Origin: Actinomycetota bacterium
Lineage (GTDB): Bacteria; Actinomycetota; Actinomycetes; S36-B12; CAIYMF01
Reading direction: 5' to 3'
Assembly (NCBI GenBank): GCA_009697815.1
Contig: WLRQ01000009.1
Span: 1 to 62,824 of the forward strand
Length of the DNA stretch: 62,824 nt
Below are positions 21,839-30,823 of the stretch, piece by piece. The notes below the pieces were generated by a model. It did not search any database, was not told where the DNA came from, and saw only the letters and a list, made by a program, of their open reading frames with translations. How positions within the stretch are numbered: position 1 is the stretch's first letter; each line of letters opens with the position of its first letter. Both the position numbers and the translations under genes were made by a program.

Positions 21839-22615
21839 ATGGTGGAACTGATGGATGTTGATCCGCTGCGCCCGGAGCCCCCGCGGCCACGGCGGAGTTC
21901 CCGCACGGGAGCACATGAGCGGCCCAAGCTCAACCAGCATCGCTCGTTCTGGCTCGAGTTGCCGATCCTGGTCGTGATCGCCTTCGGGTTCGCCTTCGTG
22001 GTCAAGTCCTTCCTCGTCCAACCGTTTTACATCCCGAGCGGCTCAATGGAGAACACGCTCGCGGTTGGCGACAAAGTGACGGTCAACAAGATCGTCTTCA
22101 AGACTCGCGAGATCCATCGCGGCGACATCGTGGTGTTCAACGGCGTCGACTCCTTCACTCCGGAAGTCACCTTCACCGCTCCCACGGACCTGCTCGGGAA
22201 GGGTCTCGGGTGGTTCGGACGCACCTTCGGGTTCGCGCCGCCCGATGAGCGCGACTTCGTCAAGCGGGTTATCGGGGTCGGGGGCGATCATGTGGTCTGT
22301 TGTGATGTGTCCGGTCGAGTCAGCGTCAACGGCGTGGCACTCGATGAGGTCCCCTACCTCTACCCGGGCAATGCTCCGAGCGAGCAGCCCTTCGACATCC
22401 TTGTCCCGCCCGACAAGCTCTGGGTGATGGGCGATCACCGGGCGGCCAGCAGTGATTCACGTGCCCACCTCGGCGACCCGGGCGGAGGGTTCGTCCCAGT
22501 CGATCGGGTGATCGGGCGCGCGTTCGCGGTGATCCTGCCGCTCTCGCATGCGCGGATACTGGCGATCCCGCCCACCTTCGACCAGCCTGGTCTGACCACG
22601 AGCGCCGCAGGGTGA
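21839..22615 (+). CDS. lepB: Signal peptidase I, first of two tandem copies
   Basis: Type I signal peptidase cleaves signal peptides at the outer face of the membrane. The 258-residue protein has a cytosolic charged N-terminus and one membrane segment (LPILVVIAFGFAFVVKSFLV). The catalytic Ser lies in YIPSGSMENTL, the catalytic Lys in DFVKRVIGVGGDHV and box E in VMGDHRAASSDSR. The GDHR (rather than GDNR) variant is used here. A second ATG (21851) could also start translation. The stop overlaps the next lepB (GTGA). Confidence 0.95.
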   Translation: MVELMDVDPLRPEPPRPRRSSRTGAHERPKLNQHRSFWLELPILVVIAFGFAFVVKSFLVQPFYIPSGSMENTLAVGDKVTVNKIVFKTREIHRGDIVVFNGVDSFTPEVTFTAPTDLLGKGLGWFGRTFGFAPPDERDFVKRVIGVGGDHVVCCDVSGRVSVNGVALDEVPYLYPGNAPSEQPFDILVPPDKLWVMGDHRAASSDSRAHLGDPGGGFVPVDRVIGRAFAVILPLSHARILAIPPTFDQPGLTTSAAG

Positions 22616-23388
22616 CGGACTCCACTCCGCACTCGCGCCATGCCGCGCGGCGCGGCGCGGGCAAGGAGGCGTCAATCGTCCGCGAGGTGGCGGTCATCGT
22701 CGTGGTGGCGCTGGTGCTTTCAGTTCTCGTGCGCTCCTTCGTCGCCCAGGCCTTCTTCATTCCGAGCGCCTCGATGGAGGGCACCCTTCAGGTCCAGGAC
22801 CGGATCCTGGTCTCCAAGCTCTCGACCGAGCTCTCCGGCGTGCACCGCGGCGAGATCGTCGTGTTCGTCGATCCTGGTGGCTGGCTCCCCGAAGCGGTCC
22901 CGCCGACTGGTGCCTCGGGCGTCATCCGCCGCGTCCTGATGTGGGTCGGGCTCCTTCCTGCCGATACGGGCGAGGACCTCGTCAAGCGGGTGATCGCGGT
23001 CGCCGGCGACCACATCGTGTGCTGTGATGCGCGCAATCGCATCGTCCTGAACGGGATCCCCCTCGTCGAGTCCTACCTCAAGCCGGGAGATGGCACCGAG
23101 CAGGTGCGCTTCGACGTGACCGTGCCCCCGGGCCGGGTCTTCGTCATGGGGGATAACCGCGGCGACTCCGAAGACTCCCGGTTCCACCTCGATGTCGCCG
23201 CGGGCTCGGTCCCCGTGGCGAATGTTGTCGGTCGCGTGGTGGGCGTCATGTGGCCGGCGTCCAACTGGTCGGGTGCGCCGATCCCGGCAATCTTCGAGAA
23301 TCCGGCGCTCGACGTGGCGCCGGCAGCGCGTCCGGCGGTCGACACCGGGGGTGACACGGCGGCGCCCTCGGGAGAGGCGGTGCCGTGA
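22612..23388 (+). CDS. lepB: Signal peptidase I, second of two tandem copies
   Basis: This is a second signal peptidase I of 258 residues, with a membrane segment (VAVIVVVALVLSVLVRSFV), the catalytic Ser motif FIPSASMEGTL, the Lys motif DLVKRVIAVAGDHIVCC and box E VMGDNRGDSEDSR. It shares the fold and the cysteine pair in HIVCCD with the first copy but is clearly diverged, so this is an old duplication, as in Streptomyces, where several sip genes lie here. The GTG start overlaps the preceding stop; the stop overlaps rnhB (GTGA). Confidence 0.95.
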   Translation: MTDSTPHSRHAARRGAGKEASIVREVAVIVVVALVLSVLVRSFVAQAFFIPSASMEGTLQVQDRILVSKLSTELSGVHRGEIVVFVDPGGWLPEAVPPTGASGVIRRVLMWVGLLPADTGEDLVKRVIAVAGDHIVCCDARNRIVLNGIPLVESYLKPGDGTEQVRFDVTVPPGRVFVMGDNRGDSEDSRFHLDVAAGSVPVANVVGRVVGVMWPASNWSGAPIPAIFENPALDVAPAARPAVDTGGDTAAPSGEAVP

Positions 23389-24185
23389 GTGCCCGGCCTG
23401 AACCCACCTTGCTGCACGAGCGCGAACTCATGCGCACGCGAGGGATTCGGTGGCTCGCCGCTGTCGACGAGGTGGGGCGCGGAGCCCTCGGGGGGCCAGT
23501 GTCGGTCGGGGTCGTGTTGATCAGTCCGGACACCGAATCCGCGCCGGGGGGAGTGCGTGACTCCAAACTGCTCAGTGCCGCCGCGCGCGAGCGACTCGTG
23601 CCCGCGCTGCTCGCGTGGGCGCCGGGGTGGGCGGTAGGCCATGCCAGCGCAGCGGAGATCGATCTCGTGGGGATCATCGGGGCGCTGCGGCTCGCCGGTG
23701 AGCGTGCCGTCGCCTCACTGCCGCATATGCCCGATCACGTGCTCCTCGATGGCAGCCACGACTGGCTTACGCGTCCGGCACCGTCGTTGTTCGACGGCGC
23801 CCACGAATCGGGCGATCCCCGGGCCCTGCCCACCTACACCTTGACCGTGCCCGTGAATGTCCCGGTGAGCGTCCTGGTGAAAGCGGATATGTCGTGTTCG
23901 TCTGTCGCGGCGGCGAGTGTCCTGGCCAAGACCACGCGCGACGCCATCATGGTCGAGTTGGCCGGCGTCCATCCCGCCTTTGGCTGGGAGCAGAACAAGG
24001 GCTATGCCAGCCCAGATCATCTCGATGCGCTGCGCCGCCTTGGCCCGTGCGAGCAGCATCGCCGCAGTTGGGCCATCCCCGCCGGGCCGCAGGGTGCCGA
24101 ACTGCGAGAGGATGAGCCTCGGGCAGTGATCGTCGGACCCGGTGGTAGCGGGCTTGGTTCCGCAGGCGCGTCGGAGGGGAGCTAG
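23385..24185 (+). CDS. rnhB: Ribonuclease HII
   Basis: RNase HII incises at ribonucleotides embedded in DNA. The 266-residue protein has AAVDEVGRGALGGPVSVGVV, which holds the first catalytic Asp-Glu pair, VRDSKLLSAAARERL with the following Asp-Ser-Lys, DHVLLDGSHDWL with another catalytic Asp, and VKADMSCSSVAAASVLAKTTRD (the KADxxxxxVAAASxxAKxxRD motif). It overlaps lepB copy 2 and is followed three bases later by the DUF2469 gene. The C-terminal 30 residues are poorly conserved and Gly/Ser-rich. Confidence 0.96.
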   Translation: MSARPEPTLLHERELMRTRGIRWLAAVDEVGRGALGGPVSVGVVLISPDTESAPGGVRDSKLLSAAARERLVPALLAWAPGWAVGHASAAEIDLVGIIGALRLAGERAVASLPHMPDHVLLDGSHDWLTRPAPSLFDGAHESGDPRALPTYTLTVPVNVPVSVLVKADMSCSSVAAASVLAKTTRDAIMVELAGVHPAFGWEQNKGYASPDHLDALRRLGPCEQHRRSWAIPAGPQGAELREDEPRAVIVGPGGSGLGSAGASEGS

Positions 24186-24187
24186 CC

Positions 24188-24508
24188 ATGTCGGCCGAGG
24201 ATCTCGAGCGATATGAGACCGAGATCGAACTCGGGCTCTACCGCGAGTATCGCGATGTCGTCGGACTCTTCACCTATGTAGTGGAGACCGAGCGGCGCTT
24301 CTATCTGACAAACGACGTCGACGTCCAGGTACGAGGCGCCGAGGGGAGCGATGTCTTCTTCGAAGTGCGGATGAGTGATGCCTGGGTGTGGGACATGTAT
24401 CGCCAGGCCCGGTTCGTCAAGAATGTTCGCGTTCTGACCTTCAAGGACGTCAACGTCGAGGAGCTCGCGACGCCAGATCTCCAGATGCCGTCCGACGGCT
24501 CGCGCTGA
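24188..24508 (+). CDS. DUF2469 family protein (actinobacterial)
   Basis: This is a 106-residue acidic protein: MSAEDLERYETEIELGLYRE, then FTYVVETERRFYLTNDV, SDVFFEVRMSDAWVWDMYRQ, ARFVKNVRVLTFKDVNVEEL. This is the highly conserved DUF2469 family, restricted to actinobacteria and always found beside rnhB. Function is unknown; no membrane segment or catalytic signature is visible. The strict conservation of aromatic and acidic residues suggests a binding role. It is a useful taxonomic marker for the window. Confidence 0.93.
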   Translation: MSAEDLERYETEIELGLYREYRDVVGLFTYVVETERRFYLTNDVDVQVRGAEGSDVFFEVRMSDAWVWDMYRQARFVKNVRVLTFKDVNVEELATPDLQMPSDGSR

Positions 24509-24586
24509 CCAGCAAGGCCTTGTCCCCACCCTGCGCGAGTGCCGCGAGCCATCCCCAGGCTGTGCTGCTCTCCCGGCGCTCTCACC

Positions 24587-24606
24587 GCGACCCTTGACAG
24601 GGTCGC
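24587..24606 (+). terminator. Hairpin after the DUF2469 gene
   Basis: A perfect 7-bp stem GCGACCC (24587-24593) / GGGTCGC (24600-24606) has the loop TTGACA. It lies between the DUF2469 gene and yraN. The loop equals a consensus -35 hexamer, but no -10 is visible 16-18 bases on, so a terminator or attenuator is the more likely reading. Confidence 0.4.
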
Positions 24607-24645
24607 CCCGAGCGGGTGCACCGGCGCCCGGGGTGGGAGTCGATC

Positions 24646-25023
24646 GTGCGCAAGGCAGCACCTGCGGTCAGGGCCAAGGACGCCCTCGGTCGCTATGGCG
24701 AGGATCTCGCGGCACGCCACCTGGTGGCCGAGGGATTCGCGGTCCTCGCACGGAACTGGCGCTGTGAGATCGGCGAGATCGACATCGTGGCCCGCGACGC
24801 CGATGTGCTGGTCGTCTGTGAGGTCAAAACGAGAAGTAGCCTGCGCCATGGGTCGCCATTCGAGGCCGTCACCGAGCGCAAGCTCCATCGCCTCGAGCGT
24901 CTTGGAATGCGTTGGGCCCATGAGCATCGGCTCAGGCCTGGCGCTCTGCGTATCGACGTCATCTCGGTGCTGCGTCCCCGGTCTGGTCCCTCGGTGCTGG
25001 AGCACATTCGGGGGCTGTCGTGA
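24646..25023 (+). CDS. yraN: UPF0102 (YraN) endonuclease-like protein
   Basis: The 125-residue protein has the restriction-endonuclease-like fold of UPF0102: GRYGEDLAARHLVAEGF, NWRCEIGEIDIVARD and VCEVKTRSS, giving the E-x(n)-D-x(n)-ExK arrangement of PD-(D/E)XK nucleases. The biological role of the family is unknown. GTG 24646 is chosen because GGTGGGAG (24632-24639) lies six bases upstream; an in-frame GTG at 24616 would add ten residues. It overlaps comM by GTGA. Confidence 0.92.
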   Translation: MRKAAPAVRAKDALGRYGEDLAARHLVAEGFAVLARNWRCEIGEIDIVARDADVLVVCEVKTRSSLRHGSPFEAVTERKLHRLERLGMRWAHEHRLRPGALRIDVISVLRPRSGPSVLEHIRGLS

Positions 25024-26585
25024 GTGGCGTGGCGCGCACCCGGGGGGTGGTACTGCTCGGGGTTGATGGGCACGTCATCGGCGTTGAGGCCCATATCTCC
25101 ATCGGCGTCTCAGGGTTCTCTGTGGTGGGCATGGCCGACAAGCTCGTGGGTGAGGCTCGCGATCGCTGCCGGTCCGCGGTCATCAACACCGGCCTGGACT
25201 GGCCCGGGCCCAGGAACACCGTCGGACTCTCGCCCGCCGAACTGCCCAAACGCGGACCCACACTCGATCTTGCAATCGCACTTGCCCTGCTCTCGGCAAG
25301 TGGTCAGGTCCCCGGTGACGCCGCGGCAGAACTCGTCGTCGTGGGCGAACTCGGTCTCGATGGTCGGGTGCGCCCGGTCCGCGGCGCCCTCGTGGCGGCG
25401 CTGGCAGCGCGCGATGCGGGCGCCCGCAGGCTCGTCGTGCCCTCGGCCAATGTCGACGAGGCCGCGCTCGTGCCAGGTCTTGAGGTCCATGGCGTCCGCA
25501 CGCTGGCTGGCCTCGTGGCGTTGGTGCGGGGTGATGCTGTCCCCGACATCGAACTCGACGGGGCACACGACGACCTTCCACCACCGCCACCCGCACACGA
25601 TGTTCCCGATCTCGTGGACGTACGCGGACAACACGCCGCTCGTTCCGCGCTCGAGCTCGCGGCCGCCGGAGGCCATCACTTGGCGATGTCTGGAAGTCCT
25701 GGCGTGGGAAAGACGATGTTGGCCGAGCGGCTCCCAGGCCTATTGCCACCACTCGACGAGCAGGCGGCCCTTGAGGTCACCGCGATCCACTCCGTCGCGG
25801 GCCGACTCGCCACAGGTGGTCGTCTGATCACCGTGCCCCCATTCGAGGCTCCGCATCACACCGCCACCCACGCCGCGATGGTCGGAGGCGGATCAGGAGT
25901 GCCGCGTATTGGCTTGGTGTCATTGGCCCATCGAGGTGTGCTCTTCCTCGACGAGGCACCGGAGTTTGACGCGAGTGCACTCGAAGCCCTGCGGCAACCA
26001 CTCGAATCCGGAGTGATGCTCGTGGCGAGATCTGCCTTCTCCGTGCGGTTCCCGGCGCGGTTTCACCTGATCTTGGCCATGAACCCGTGCCCGTGCGGCC
26101 GCGGCGACTCCGGGCTGTCATCGTCGTCGTCGCCGGCCTGTGTCTGCACACCCCAACAGCGCCGTCGTTACCTCGCGCGGATCAGCGGTCCGTTGCTCGA
26201 CCGCATCGATCTTCGGGTATCACTGGTGCGGCCCACACTTGCCGACCTCGAGTTCGGCTCATCCGATGCCGAACCGACTTCGGCCGTCGCCGATCGTGTT
26301 CGCGCGGCGCGCGAGCGTGCTGCGCGCCGCTACCGCGACACACCGTGGCGGGTCAACGCCGAGGTGCCAGGGCCGGTCGTACGCCGTCAGTTCGGTCTCG
26401 ATGCCGACGCTGCGGTCCCGCTCGACACCGCCCTTTCCCGTGGATTCATCTCCGCCCGCGGCGCTGACCGTGTCGTGCGCGTGGCCTGGACGCTCGCCGA
26501 CCTGGCCGGGCGCTCACAGCCCTCGCGTTCAGATATCGGAGCGGCGCTCCATCATCGCGACGGCGGAACCTCGTGGGCAGCATGA
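25020..26585 (+). CDS. comM: YifB/ComM family Mg-chelatase-like AAA ATPase
   Basis: ComM is a hexameric helicase promoting branch migration during natural transformation. The 521-residue protein has an N-terminal Lon-protease-like fold (GHVIGVEAHISIGVSGFSVV, GLSPAELPKRGPTLDLAIAL), an AAA core with Walker A (GSPGVGKTMLAERLPG), Walker B (RGVLFLDEAPEF) and a zinc-like CPCG...CxC segment, and a C-terminal helical domain. It is embedded in the yraN-comM-dprA order typical of bacteria. dprA follows with an ATGA overlap, consistent with shared DNA-processing roles. Confidence 0.95.
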   Translation: MSGVARTRGVVLLGVDGHVIGVEAHISIGVSGFSVVGMADKLVGEARDRCRSAVINTGLDWPGPRNTVGLSPAELPKRGPTLDLAIALALLSASGQVPGDAAAELVVVGELGLDGRVRPVRGALVAALAARDAGARRLVVPSANVDEAALVPGLEVHGVRTLAGLVALVRGDAVPDIELDGAHDDLPPPPPAHDVPDLVDVRGQHAARSALELAAAGGHHLAMSGSPGVGKTMLAERLPGLLPPLDEQAALEVTAIHSVAGRLATGGRLITVPPFEAPHHTATHAAMVGGGSGVPRIGLVSLAHRGVLFLDEAPEFDASALEALRQPLESGVMLVARSAFSVRFPARFHLILAMNPCPCGRGDSGLSSSSSPACVCTPQQRRRYLARISGPLLDRIDLRVSLVRPTLADLEFGSSDAEPTSAVADRVRAARERAARRYRDTPWRVNAEVPGPVVRRQFGLDADAAVPLDTALSRGFISARGADRVVRVAWTLADLAGRSQPSRSDIGAALHHRDGGTSWAA

Positions 26586-27700
26586 GCGACAGCAGCATCG
26601 ACCGCCGAGCGCGCGCCTTGTTGTCGCGGGTGGCAGAGCCCGGAGATCGTCGCATCGGCCGGATGATTGCCGAGCGTGGAGCCGCGGCCACCGTTGAGGT
26701 GATCGAGGGTCGGGCAGGGGATCTTGACCACGTCGACCGTTATCGCATCCGACTCCTAGGGGCCGACCCCGACGCCGATCTTGCCCGGGTTACGGAAGTC
26801 GGGGGTCGACTCCTTGTGCCCGACGACCTCGAATGGCCGCGCCAACTTGATGACCTCGGCGACAGCGCTCCGTGGGCCCTCTGGGTCCGGGGCACGGTCG
26901 ATCTCAGGCTCTCGCTCCTACGCTCAGTGGCGCTCGTCGGCGCACGTGCGGCTACCGGTTACGGAACCCATGTGGCATCGACCTTCGCCTCCGATCTCGC
27001 ATTGGCTGGCTGGACTGTCGTATCCGGAGGGGCCTTCGGAATCGATGCCGCGGCACATGCCGGATCGCTGGCGGCGCGGGGCATCACCATCGCCGTCCTC
27101 GCGTGCGGGGTCGACGTGGCTTATCCGCCGCGTCATGCTGGGCTCTTCGAGCGCATCGCGGCCGACGGACTGCTGGTCTCGGAGGTGCCACCGGGGGCGG
27201 TCCCGCACCGCACCCGCTTTCTCGTCAGGAACCGAGTGATCGCCGCGCTCACCCGTGGCACGGTGGTGGTAGAGGCCGCGTTGCGGTCGGGCTCGCTCTC
27301 CACAGCCCACGACGCCGAACGCCTGGGTCGATCGGTCCTGGTCGTGCCAGGTCCGGTCACCTCGGCCATGTCGGCCGGCGTTCATCGTGAGTTGCGCCAT
27401 GGGGCACTGGCCGTGACTTCGGCCCAGGAGATCATCGAGGCCGTCGGCGCGCTGGGTGCTGACCTCGCTGCCGAGATGTCCGGGCCCTCGGAGCCACGCG
27501 ACCTCCTCGACCTGCTCACGCGCCGGGTTCTCGACGGCGTGCCTGCCAGGGGCGCTGACACGGTTGAGGGAATCGCCCGCGCTGCGGGTGTGACGCCCCC
27601 GGAGGCCGTCGCTGCACTGGGCCTCCTCGACCTGGCCGGCCTCGTTCGGTCATCGGCCCAGGGGTGGGCTCTCGCCGTTCGAACCGGCGCGCCGGGTTGA
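26582..27700 (+). CDS. dprA: DNA-processing protein DprA
   Basis: DprA binds incoming single-stranded DNA and loads RecA. The 372-residue protein has the Rossmann-like core: LVGARAATGYGTHVASTFAS, VVSGGAFGIDAAAHAGSLA, AVLACGVDVAYPPRHAGLF and RFLVRNRVIAALTRGTVVVEA (the F.xRNRxIAxLS-type motif). A C-terminal winged-helix-like domain follows. ATG 26582 overlaps the comM stop (ATGA). With comM it suggests residual or active natural competence, but no com pilus genes are in the window. Confidence 0.95.
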   Translation: MSDSSIDRRARALLSRVAEPGDRRIGRMIAERGAAATVEVIEGRAGDLDHVDRYRIRLLGADPDADLARVTEVGGRLLVPDDLEWPRQLDDLGDSAPWALWVRGTVDLRLSLLRSVALVGARAATGYGTHVASTFASDLALAGWTVVSGGAFGIDAAAHAGSLAARGITIAVLACGVDVAYPPRHAGLFERIAADGLLVSEVPPGAVPHRTRFLVRNRVIAALTRGTVVVEAALRSGSLSTAHDAERLGRSVLVVPGPVTSAMSAGVHRELRHGALAVTSAQEIIEAVGALGADLAAEMSGPSEPRDLLDLLTRRVLDGVPARGADTVEGIARAAGVTPPEAVAALGLLDLAGLVRSSAQGWALAVRTGAPG

Positions 27701-27731
27701 CTCCCGGTAGTCCGGCACGGACGGTAGGCAG

Positions 27732-28688
27732 GTGTCCGTCAGAGCCCCCGAGGCGCCCCCCAGTTCCGAGCACACGCTTGGCCCCGGGTTCCTTGCAGTG
27801 CTTGAGGATTTCGCCACTCACTTGGGCGTCGAACTCGGGCGCAGCCCGCACACGGTCCGTGCGTATGTGGGGGATATCTCCCGACTGCTGACCTACGCCT
27901 GCTCTCAGGGGGCCGATTCAGTGCGCCACCTCGACCTCACCGATCTGCGCAGTTGGCTCTCACATGAGTCCGAGGATGGTCACGCGCGTGCGACGCTGGC
28001 GCGTCGGGCAGCCTCGGCGCGAGTGTTCACCGCCTGGGCGCATCGACGAGGGCTACTTGAGACCGATCCCGGTGACCGCCTCGCCACCCCGAGCACTCAT
28101 CGAACTCTCCCGGGTGTCCTCAAACAGGCAGAGGCGGCGGCTCTGATGGATATCGCGCTGATCGCCTCCGACGATGGTGATCCCCTCCACGTCCGAGACC
28201 GACTGGTCCTGGAGATGCTCTATGCGACTGGTATGCGCGTGGGTGAGCTCGTCGGGCTCGATGTCGATGATGTCGACACCGCGCGGCGCACGGTGCGCGT
28301 CCTGGGCAAGGGATCGAAGGAGCGGACGGTTCCGTATGGCCCACCCGCGCAGCGGGCTCTCGACAGCTGGCTCTCGGGGGGACGTCCGGGATTGCTGATC
28401 CCGGAGTCGGGTGCCGCCCTTATCCTGGGAGCCCGAGGCAGACGTATCGATGTTCGCACGGTTCGGGCCGTGGTCCATCGGATGATGGGCCACGTTGCCG
28501 GAGCACCTGACCTTGGCCCCCATGGCCTGCGACACTCGGCGGCGACACACCTGCTGGAGGGCGGTGCGGACCTACGATCGGTCCAGGAGATTCTCGGGCA
28601 CGCTACGCTCGCTACGACTCAGATCTACACCCATGTCAGCGTCGAACGGTTGAGGGCAACGTATGAGCAGGCGCACCCGCGGGCCTGA
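27732..28688 (+). CDS. xerC: Tyrosine recombinase XerC
   Basis: XerC/D recombinases resolve chromosome dimers at dif. The 318-residue protein has a SAM-like N-terminal domain ([20 protein letters not shown]) and a catalytic domain containing all residues: Arg in [13 protein letters not shown], Lys in [11 protein letters not shown], HxxR in [17 protein letters not shown], His in [16 protein letters not shown] and the Tyr nucleophile there. The dprA-xerC-sigma order is a housekeeping context, so this is not a phage integrase. Its 3' end overlaps the sigma-factor start by 26 bases. Confidence 0.94.
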   Translation: MSVRAPEAPPSSEHTLGPGFLAVLEDFATHLGVELGRSPHTVRAYVGDISRLLTYACSQGADSVRHLDLTDLRSWLSHESEDGHARATLARRAASARVFTAWAHRRGLLETDPGDRLATPSTHRTLPGVLKQAEAAALMDIALIASDDGDPLHVRDRLVLEMLYATGMRVGELVGLDVDDVDTARRTVRVLGKGSKERTVPYGPPAQRALDSWLSGGRPGLLIPESGAALILGARGRRIDVRTVRAVVHRMMGHVAGAPDLGPHGLRHSAATHLLEGGADLRSVQEILGHATLATTQIYTHVSVERLRATYEQAHPRA

Positions 28689-29745
28689 GGGCTCGCTCGA
28701 TGGCGCCCCCGAGCCGGAGGACGTTGTCGATGACGATTCCCTCGATGACGATTCCCTCGATGACGATTCCCTCGATGGCGATTCCCTCGATGGCGATTCC
28801 CTCGATGGCGAGGGCGGTGTGGACGTCGAAGACCCCGACAACTCCGGCGCCGAGTTGAACGACGACCTTGGTGTATCCCTCGAGGACCTTGAGCCCGACG
28901 ACGCCTTCGCTGCCGCACTCGATTCCATTGACCTCACCCCCACCGATGAGGAGAAGGCTGTCGCGGCATCCGACAGTGCTGCCGCTCTCCGAGGTCTGTG
29001 GGAGGAGTTCAAGGCCACGGCCGATCCGTCGCTGCGCGAGCGGCTGATCCTGCATTACTCACCGCTGGTGAAGTATGTGGCCGGCCGGGTCGGTGTGGGG
29101 CTGCCGCCCAATATCGAGCAGGCCGACCTGGTGTCCTATGGGATCTTCGGCCTTATCGACGCCATCGAGAAGTTCGACCTCGAGCGGGCGATCAAGTTCG
29201 AGACCTATGCAATCAGCCGCATCCGCGGCGCCATCATCGACGAGCTGCGTTCGATCGACTGGATTCCTCGCTCGGTGCGCTCCAAGGCCCGTGAGGTCGA
29301 GCGCGCGTATCAGTCACTGGAGGTCAAACTCCAGCGCTCACCGACCGAGGCCGAGGTTGCCGCCGAGATGGGTGTCAAGCTCGAGGAACTCCACACGATC
29401 TTCAGCCAGGTGTCGTTCGTCAACGTGGTCGCCCTCGACGAGTTGCTGCATGCCAGTGGCGAGCGTGGCGACAAGATGACCCTGGGGGACACCCTCGAGG
29501 ATCCCAAGGCGCCCGACCCCCTCAACCTTTTCGAGGGCGAGGAGACCAAGTACATCCTCGCCAAGGCGATCAACACCCTGCCTGAGCGCGAGAAGATCGT
29601 GGTGACCCTCTACTACTACGAGGGACTCACCCTCGCCGAGATCGGGCAGGTTCTCGGTGTGACTGAATCACGTATCTGTCAGATGCACACCAAGGCTGTT
29701 CTCCAGTTGCGCGGCAAGCTCTCCGAGTCAAGCGACGACGACTGA
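28663..29745 (+). CDS. whiG: WhiG/FliA-type RNA polymerase sigma factor with acidic repeat N-terminus
   Basis: This 360-residue sigma-70 family protein of the sigma-28 group has region 2 in [20 protein letters not shown] and [20 protein letters not shown], region 3 in [19 protein letters not shown], and region 4 in [20 protein letters not shown]. In Streptomyces, WhiG drives sporulation; elsewhere FliA drives motility. The first 110 residues are an acidic extension containing five tandem D-D/G-D-S-L units, absent from ordinary WhiG. ATG 28663 lies inside the xerC end; a later start would trim the extension. No flagellar genes are in the window. Confidence 0.9.
   Translation: MSRRTRGPEGSLDGAPEPEDVVDDDSLDDDSLDDDSLDGDSLDGDSLDGEGGVDVEDPDNSGAELNDDLGVSLEDLEPDDAFAAALDSIDLTPTDEEKAVAASDSAAALRGLWEEFKATADPSLRERLILHYSPLVKYVAGRVGVGLPPNIEQADLVSYGIFGLIDAIEKFDLERAIKFETYAISRIRGAIIDELRSIDWIPRSVRSKAREVERAYQSLEVKLQRSPTEAEVAAEMGVKLEELHTIFSQVSFVNVVALDELLHASGERGDKMTLGDTLEDPKAPDPLNLFEGEETKYILAKAINTLPEREKIVVTLYYYEGLTLAEIGQVLGVTESRICQMHTKAVLQLRGKLSESSDDD
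28729..28803 (+). repeat. Five tandem 15-bp coding repeats in the sigma-factor gene
   Basis: The unit GATGACGATTCCCTC is repeated head to tail five times (units 4 and 5 carry GATGGC in place of GATGAC). It encodes [10 protein letters not shown] in frame. The near-perfect DNA identity points to recent slippage expansion, and copy number probably varies between strains. Confidence 0.9.
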
Positions 29746-29787
29746 TCTCCGGCACCGGGCATAGGTGGTGCACCTTCCGCGTGTCGA

Positions 29788-30555
29788 TCAGCCGGTGGCG
29801 GGAAGCAGGACCGGGTCGCCCCGTCGCAGAACAGACATGGGGTTGAGGTACTCCTGGCCGCGGCGAAGCCCCCAGTGCAGACACCGGGGGCCGCGGCCGC
29901 AATGGCCCGTGCCCGGTGCGATTGATCCGATCACCTCACCGGTGATGACGACCTGGCCCACCGCGACTGCGGGATTGAGTGGCTCATAGGTGGTGCGGCG
30001 GCCGTCGGGGTGGAGCACCACGACCACCCCTCGACCGGCTATCTGAGACGCCCAGGTGATGACCCCGGACCCGGCAGCCCGGACGGTTGTGCCCGTCACC
30101 GCGGCGAGGTCGACCCCTCGATGTCCGGGGAGCCAGGTGGCGGCGGGAGGGTCGAAGCCTCGAGTGATCAGTACATAGCCTTCAATCGGGACGACCCATG
30201 TGTTGGTGACGCTCGGGGACTTCGTCGCTCTGTTCGGGGGGCCCATCGCGGGATGGGCCGGGGATGGGGGTGGACTCGGCCAGGGTTGGGGTCGGTGAGT
30301 GGGCGTGATCTCGGCCTTGCGGGGGGCTGACTGGCCGGGATCGGAATCGATCAGGGAGACCACCCCCAGCGGTGTGGCGAGAGCGAGGAGGAGGCTCGCG
30401 GCGACGGACATGATCGGGAGGGGCACCTGCCCAGGGTGCTCACCGTGACCCCGCCTGACCTCGACGCGCACGTCAACTGAGGACGACACCCCCGGATAGC
30501 CACCTGTGGGCGGCGGTTCAGCCCCCGAATACATCGGGAGCGGCCACCGCCTCAC
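29788..30555 (-). CDS. M23 family metallopeptidase (LytM domain), membrane-anchored
   Basis: This is a cell-wall endopeptidase-like protein of up to 255 residues. A single membrane segment (MSVAASLLLALATPLGVVSL) precedes a Pro-rich linker and a C-terminal M23 domain with metal ligands in GHRGVDLAA and CLHWGLRRG. The active site looks intact, so it may cut peptidoglycan cross-bridges. The start is unclear: GTG 30555 gives a 48-residue cytosolic N-terminus, ATG 30411 would begin at the membrane segment; neither has a clear ribosome-binding site. Actinobacteria often keep an M23 gene divergent from rpsB. Confidence 0.88.
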   Translation of the reverse strand: MRRWPLPMYSGAEPPPTGGYPGVSSSVDVRVEVRRGHGEHPGQVPLPIMSVAASLLLALATPLGVVSLIDSDPGQSAPRKAEITPTHRPQPWPSPPPSPAHPAMGPPNRATKSPSVTNTWVVPIEGYVLITRGFDPPAATWLPGHRGVDLAAVTGTTVRAAGSGVITWASQIAGRGVVVVLHPDGRRTTYEPLNPAVAVGQVVITGEVIGSIAPGTGHCGRGPRCLHWGLRRGQEYLNPMSVLRRGDPVLLPATG

Positions 30556-30585
30556 TCGGGTGCGGCAGGGCGGCGTGGTCAGGAT

Positions 30586-30614
30586 TTCAGGCCTCGGCTC
30601 CGAGCCCGTACACT
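30586..30614 (+). promoter_or_regulatory. Candidate promoter of rpsB
   Basis: TTCAGG (30586-30591) and TACACT (30609-30614) are separated by 17 bases, a fair match to housekeeping sigma hexamers. They lie about 210 bases before rpsB in the divergent gap with the M23 gene. No second promoter is evident. Confidence 0.4.
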
Positions 30615-30677
30615 GACCATGCGGTCCTTCTCACGAGGGCCGACATCGCACGCCCGCATCCGGCCAAGGCCGGCGGC

Positions 30678-30708
30678 GCACCCTCGGTCCGGTTCGCCGG
30701 TCGGGTGC
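30678..30708 (+). promoter_or_regulatory. Hairpin in the rpsB leader
   Basis: GCACCC (30678-30683) pairs with GGGTGC (30703-30708). Inside is CCGG-TTCG-CCGG (30689-30700), a UUCG-tetraloop hairpin. It lies about 115 bases before rpsB, in its likely untranslated leader. Autogenous control by S2 is possible but unproven. Confidence 0.4.
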
Positions 30709-30823
30709 GTGAGGCGGGAGTCAGGCACCCCGCCGCCCGGTGGGGTACACAACCGAGTGGCGCTGCCGCGTCGCGGGGCTTTGTCCCGTGTCGCCTCGGC
30801 GCCGGATCAAGGAGCGATAGGCC

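Noticed and set aside
24594-24599. TTGACA as a promoter -35
   Set aside because: No -10 hexamer occurs at 16-18 bases; the hexamer is the loop of a perfect hairpin.
27732-28688. Tyrosine recombinase as a sign of an integrated element
   Set aside because: It is the housekeeping XerC in the conserved dprA-xerC-sigma-rpsB order; no att repeats, tRNA or phage genes are nearby.
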